A DNA stretch of 6,597 nucleotides from Lachnospiraceae bacterium (lineage in GTDB: Bacteria; Bacillota_A; Clostridia; Lachnospirales; Lachnospiraceae). The stretch lies in assembly GCA_017523185.1 (NCBI GenBank), contig JAFWXB010000214.1, positions 1-6,597 on the forward strand. Reading direction: 5' to 3'. Shown in pieces: positions 5,309 through 6,597 of the stretch (positions within the stretch are counted from its first letter, which is position 1; each line of letters starts with the position of its first letter). A program made the position numbers and the translations under genes. The notes under the pieces were generated by a model. It made no database searches and had not been told where the DNA came from. It saw only the letters and a program-made list of their open reading frames with translations.

Positions 5309-6597
5309 TTAATAGGTATTTAATCTTTTTATAAATTTATCTCTTATGTTAAATCCATAATCTTTGGAAGAAGCCCAACCACATCCATTTACAATTTTAG
5401 ATGTGCCATCTTCTTGTTCTTGCCATACAGTATTTGGATTTTCCTGAATACCTAACCATTCTAAAAATGGAGAACTACCTCTTTTTACTAACTGAAATCT
5501 AGGGTCTACACAAGCATTATTTAAAGGTTCATCACATGCATATGCTTTTAAATGTTGGATTTGTGCTCGAATACCTGTACGAACATCCGGAAATACTGCT
5601 CCACTTGCTCCATCATCTGTTGCTCCAATGCCTGCAAAATTATATTGTGAAATATCTACTTGATATCCAAAACGCATAAATCCGGTTTCTAACATTGCCT
5701 GACAAAATGCAACTTCCGGATTTACACCTTCTTGTGCACATTCTTCTAAGTACATCTGACAAAATGTTTCAATTGTTGGTGCATCTGAATTTGCATAATA
5801 TGCAGGATATACTTCATTAGCATTATAGTATGCTACCATCTGTTCTACAGTAATATCAGAAGTTCCCATAATAGATGTTCCTTCTTTTACTGCCTGACCT
5901 TCAATAACAGTATATGAAACATTATCCTGTGTTACTTCACCCGTATAAGTATAATCTACCATACCATTTTGTACATACCAATCGCCTTTTTCAGTATTTA
6001 CAATTCCTGTAAATTCAGTTGGACAAATTCCGTTTTCTACATAATATTCTTTTCCATTATGCGAAATAAGCCCTGAATAATTACTATCTACTTTACCGTT
6101 TTGTACATAATATGATTTTCCTTCATGTGTTACAAAATCGGTTAAATTTTCATTTAACTTACCATCTTCAAAATAGCCCCATGTATCACCACACATAGCA
6201 AGTCCATTTACGGAAAAGTCAATTCTTCCACTCTTCATATACCAAGTACCCTGCTCATTTGTTCCAAAACCATGATAAGAGAAATCTACTTTTCCACTCT
6301 TGATATACCACCAACCATTTGCATTTTCTGCTACGGTATTTGCACTAAAATCTACTTTACCATTCTTTACATACCACCAACCATTTGCATTTTTGGCTAC
6401 AGTAGTTAAACTAAAGTCTACTTTTCCTCCACGGAAATAATACCAACCATCTGCTCTGTGAAATATACCATTTTTATTAAAGTCAACTCTAGCATCTTCA
6501 ATATACCAAGTGCCATGTTCATTCGTTCCTAAACCATCATAAGTAAAATCAACTTTTCCATTTTCAATGTACCACCAACCATACTCATTTAAAACTA
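5309..6597 (-). CDS. Secreted cell-wall hydrolase: cell-wall-binding-like repeats plus glucosaminidase domain, partial (N-terminus beyond window)
   Basis: This is a probable autolysin or remodelling enzyme that cuts glycosidic bonds in peptidoglycan outside the cell. The frame is open from the window edge at 6597 to TAA 5311-5309 (428 complete codons visible). The start and an expected signal peptide lie outside; the internal ATG at 6238 falls within a repeat and is not the start. The N-terminal visible part is eleven 22-residue repeats of the WWYxxNGKVDF type, related in style to choline/glucan-binding cell-wall repeats. A short linker leads to a glucosaminidase (lysozyme-like) domain at about 5790-5530, with the likely catalytic glutamate in QAMLETGF (codon 5689-5687) and the family-typical YNFAGIGATDDGA segment (about 5644-5606). 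The tail (about 5530-5312) carries GCGWASSKDYGFNIRDKF. The domain contains several cysteines, unusual for a wall enzyme. A terminator follows, so it is the last or only gene of its transcript. Family assignment is confident; bond specificity is inferred. Confidence 0.9.
   Translation of the reverse strand, partial: VLNEYGWWYIENGKVDFTYDGLGTNEHGTWYIEDARVDFNKNGIFHRADGWYYFRGGKVDFSLTTVAKNANGWWYVKNGKVDFSANTVAENANGWWYIKSGKVDFSYHGFGTNEQGTWYMKSGRIDFSVNGLAMCGDTWGYFEDGKLNENLTDFVTHEGKSYYVQNGKVDSNYSGLISHNGKEYYVENGICPTEFTGIVNTEKGDWYVQNGMVDYTYTGEVTQDNVSYTVIEGQAVKEGTSIMGTSDITVEQMVAYYNANEVYPAYYANSDAPTIETFCQMYLEECAQEGVNPEVAFCQAMLETGFMRFGYQVDISQYNFAGIGATDDGASGAVFPDVRTGIRAQIQHLKAYACDEPLNNACVDPRFQLVKRGSSPFLEWLGIQENPNTVWQEQEDGTSKIVNGCGWASSKDYGFNIRDKFIKRLNTY
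5879..6597 (-). repeat. Eleven tandem 22-residue (66-bp) cell-wall-binding-like repeats
   Basis: The conserved tyrosine of the WY/YY core occurs at codons starting 6569, 6503, 6437, 6371, 6305, 6239, 6173, 6107, 6041 and 5975, always 66 bases apart. The next position in phase, 5909, carries Thr in a degenerate last unit. Units 1-6 are of the GWWYIxNGKVDFSxN type; units 7-10 are a diverged SYYVQNGKVDxNYSGL type with the same period. Units 4 and 5 share a 23-base identical stretch starting at 6371 and 6305. The array probably continues upstream past the window. Its likely role is anchoring the enzyme to the cell surface or a wall polymer; the ligand is not known from sequence. Confidence 0.88.
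6203..6580 (-). repeat. Higher-order duplication: repeat units 1-2 and 5-6, 264 bp apart
   Basis: Units 1-2 (6580-6467) and units 5-6 (6316-6203) share the same order: a GWWYI unit followed by a GTNExGTWY unit. They are 25/38 identical in protein by manual alignment, clearly closer to each other than to their direct neighbours. The offset is exactly four repeat periods (264 bp), suggesting a block of four repeats was duplicated. Confidence 0.7.

Noticed and set aside
6236..6238. ATG as the start of a 309-residue glucosaminidase
   Set aside because: The frame is open upstream to the window edge with five further in-phase repeats, and the ATG lies inside a repeat core (TWYMKSGRIDF). It is an internal methionine.
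5879..6597. CRISPR-like regular spacing of short repeats
   Set aside because: The 66-bp periodicity is explained fully by tandem 22-residue protein repeats in one open frame. There is no conserved palindromic repeat and there are no unique spacers.

Overview
The window is AT-rich DNA, and all three recognisable genes lie on the minus strand. Base composition, the Lachnospiraceae-style cell-wall-binding repeats (WWYxxNGKVDF type) and consensus Gram-positive Shine-Dalgarno sites suggest a low-GC Firmicute, probably a gut or rumen Clostridia of the Lachnospiraceae type. This assignment is inference; no rRNA or other marker gene is present.

Read in the direction of transcription (high to low coordinates), the window starts inside a gene for a secreted cell-wall hydrolase (6597 down to 5309). 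Its N-terminus lies beyond the window. It has eleven cell-wall-binding-like repeats with an exact 22-residue period, followed by a C-terminal glucosaminidase (lysozyme-like) domain. A 322-base gap (5308-4987) holds a rho-independent terminator for this gene and then a sigma-A-type promoter for the next unit.

The next unit is a two-gene operon. The first gene (4986-2113) encodes a 957-residue AddB-like protein: an apparently inactivated helicase-like N-terminal part followed by a complete RecB-type PD-(D/E)XK nuclease with the four cysteines of an AddB-type iron-sulfur cluster. It overlaps by four bases (ATGA) with the second gene (2116 to beyond base 1), which encodes an SF1 UvrD/RecB-type helicase cut off by the window edge after 705 residues. 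Together they should form an AddAB/RecBCD-like helicase-nuclease that processes double-strand DNA ends for recombinational repair and degrades unprotected linear DNA.

The most notable point is that the helicase does not read like canonical Firmicutes AddA. Its motifs (VEAGAGAGKTT, DEFQDTD, GDPKQSIYRFRGG) resemble RecB and the broader RecB-like UvrD group, and its partner is short and lacks a visible Walker A motif. The pair may be a divergent AddAB lineage. The hydrolase gene is notable for its indel-free repeat phasing and a 264-bp higher-order duplication. No CRISPR array, tRNA, rRNA, insertion sequence or phage gene was seen.
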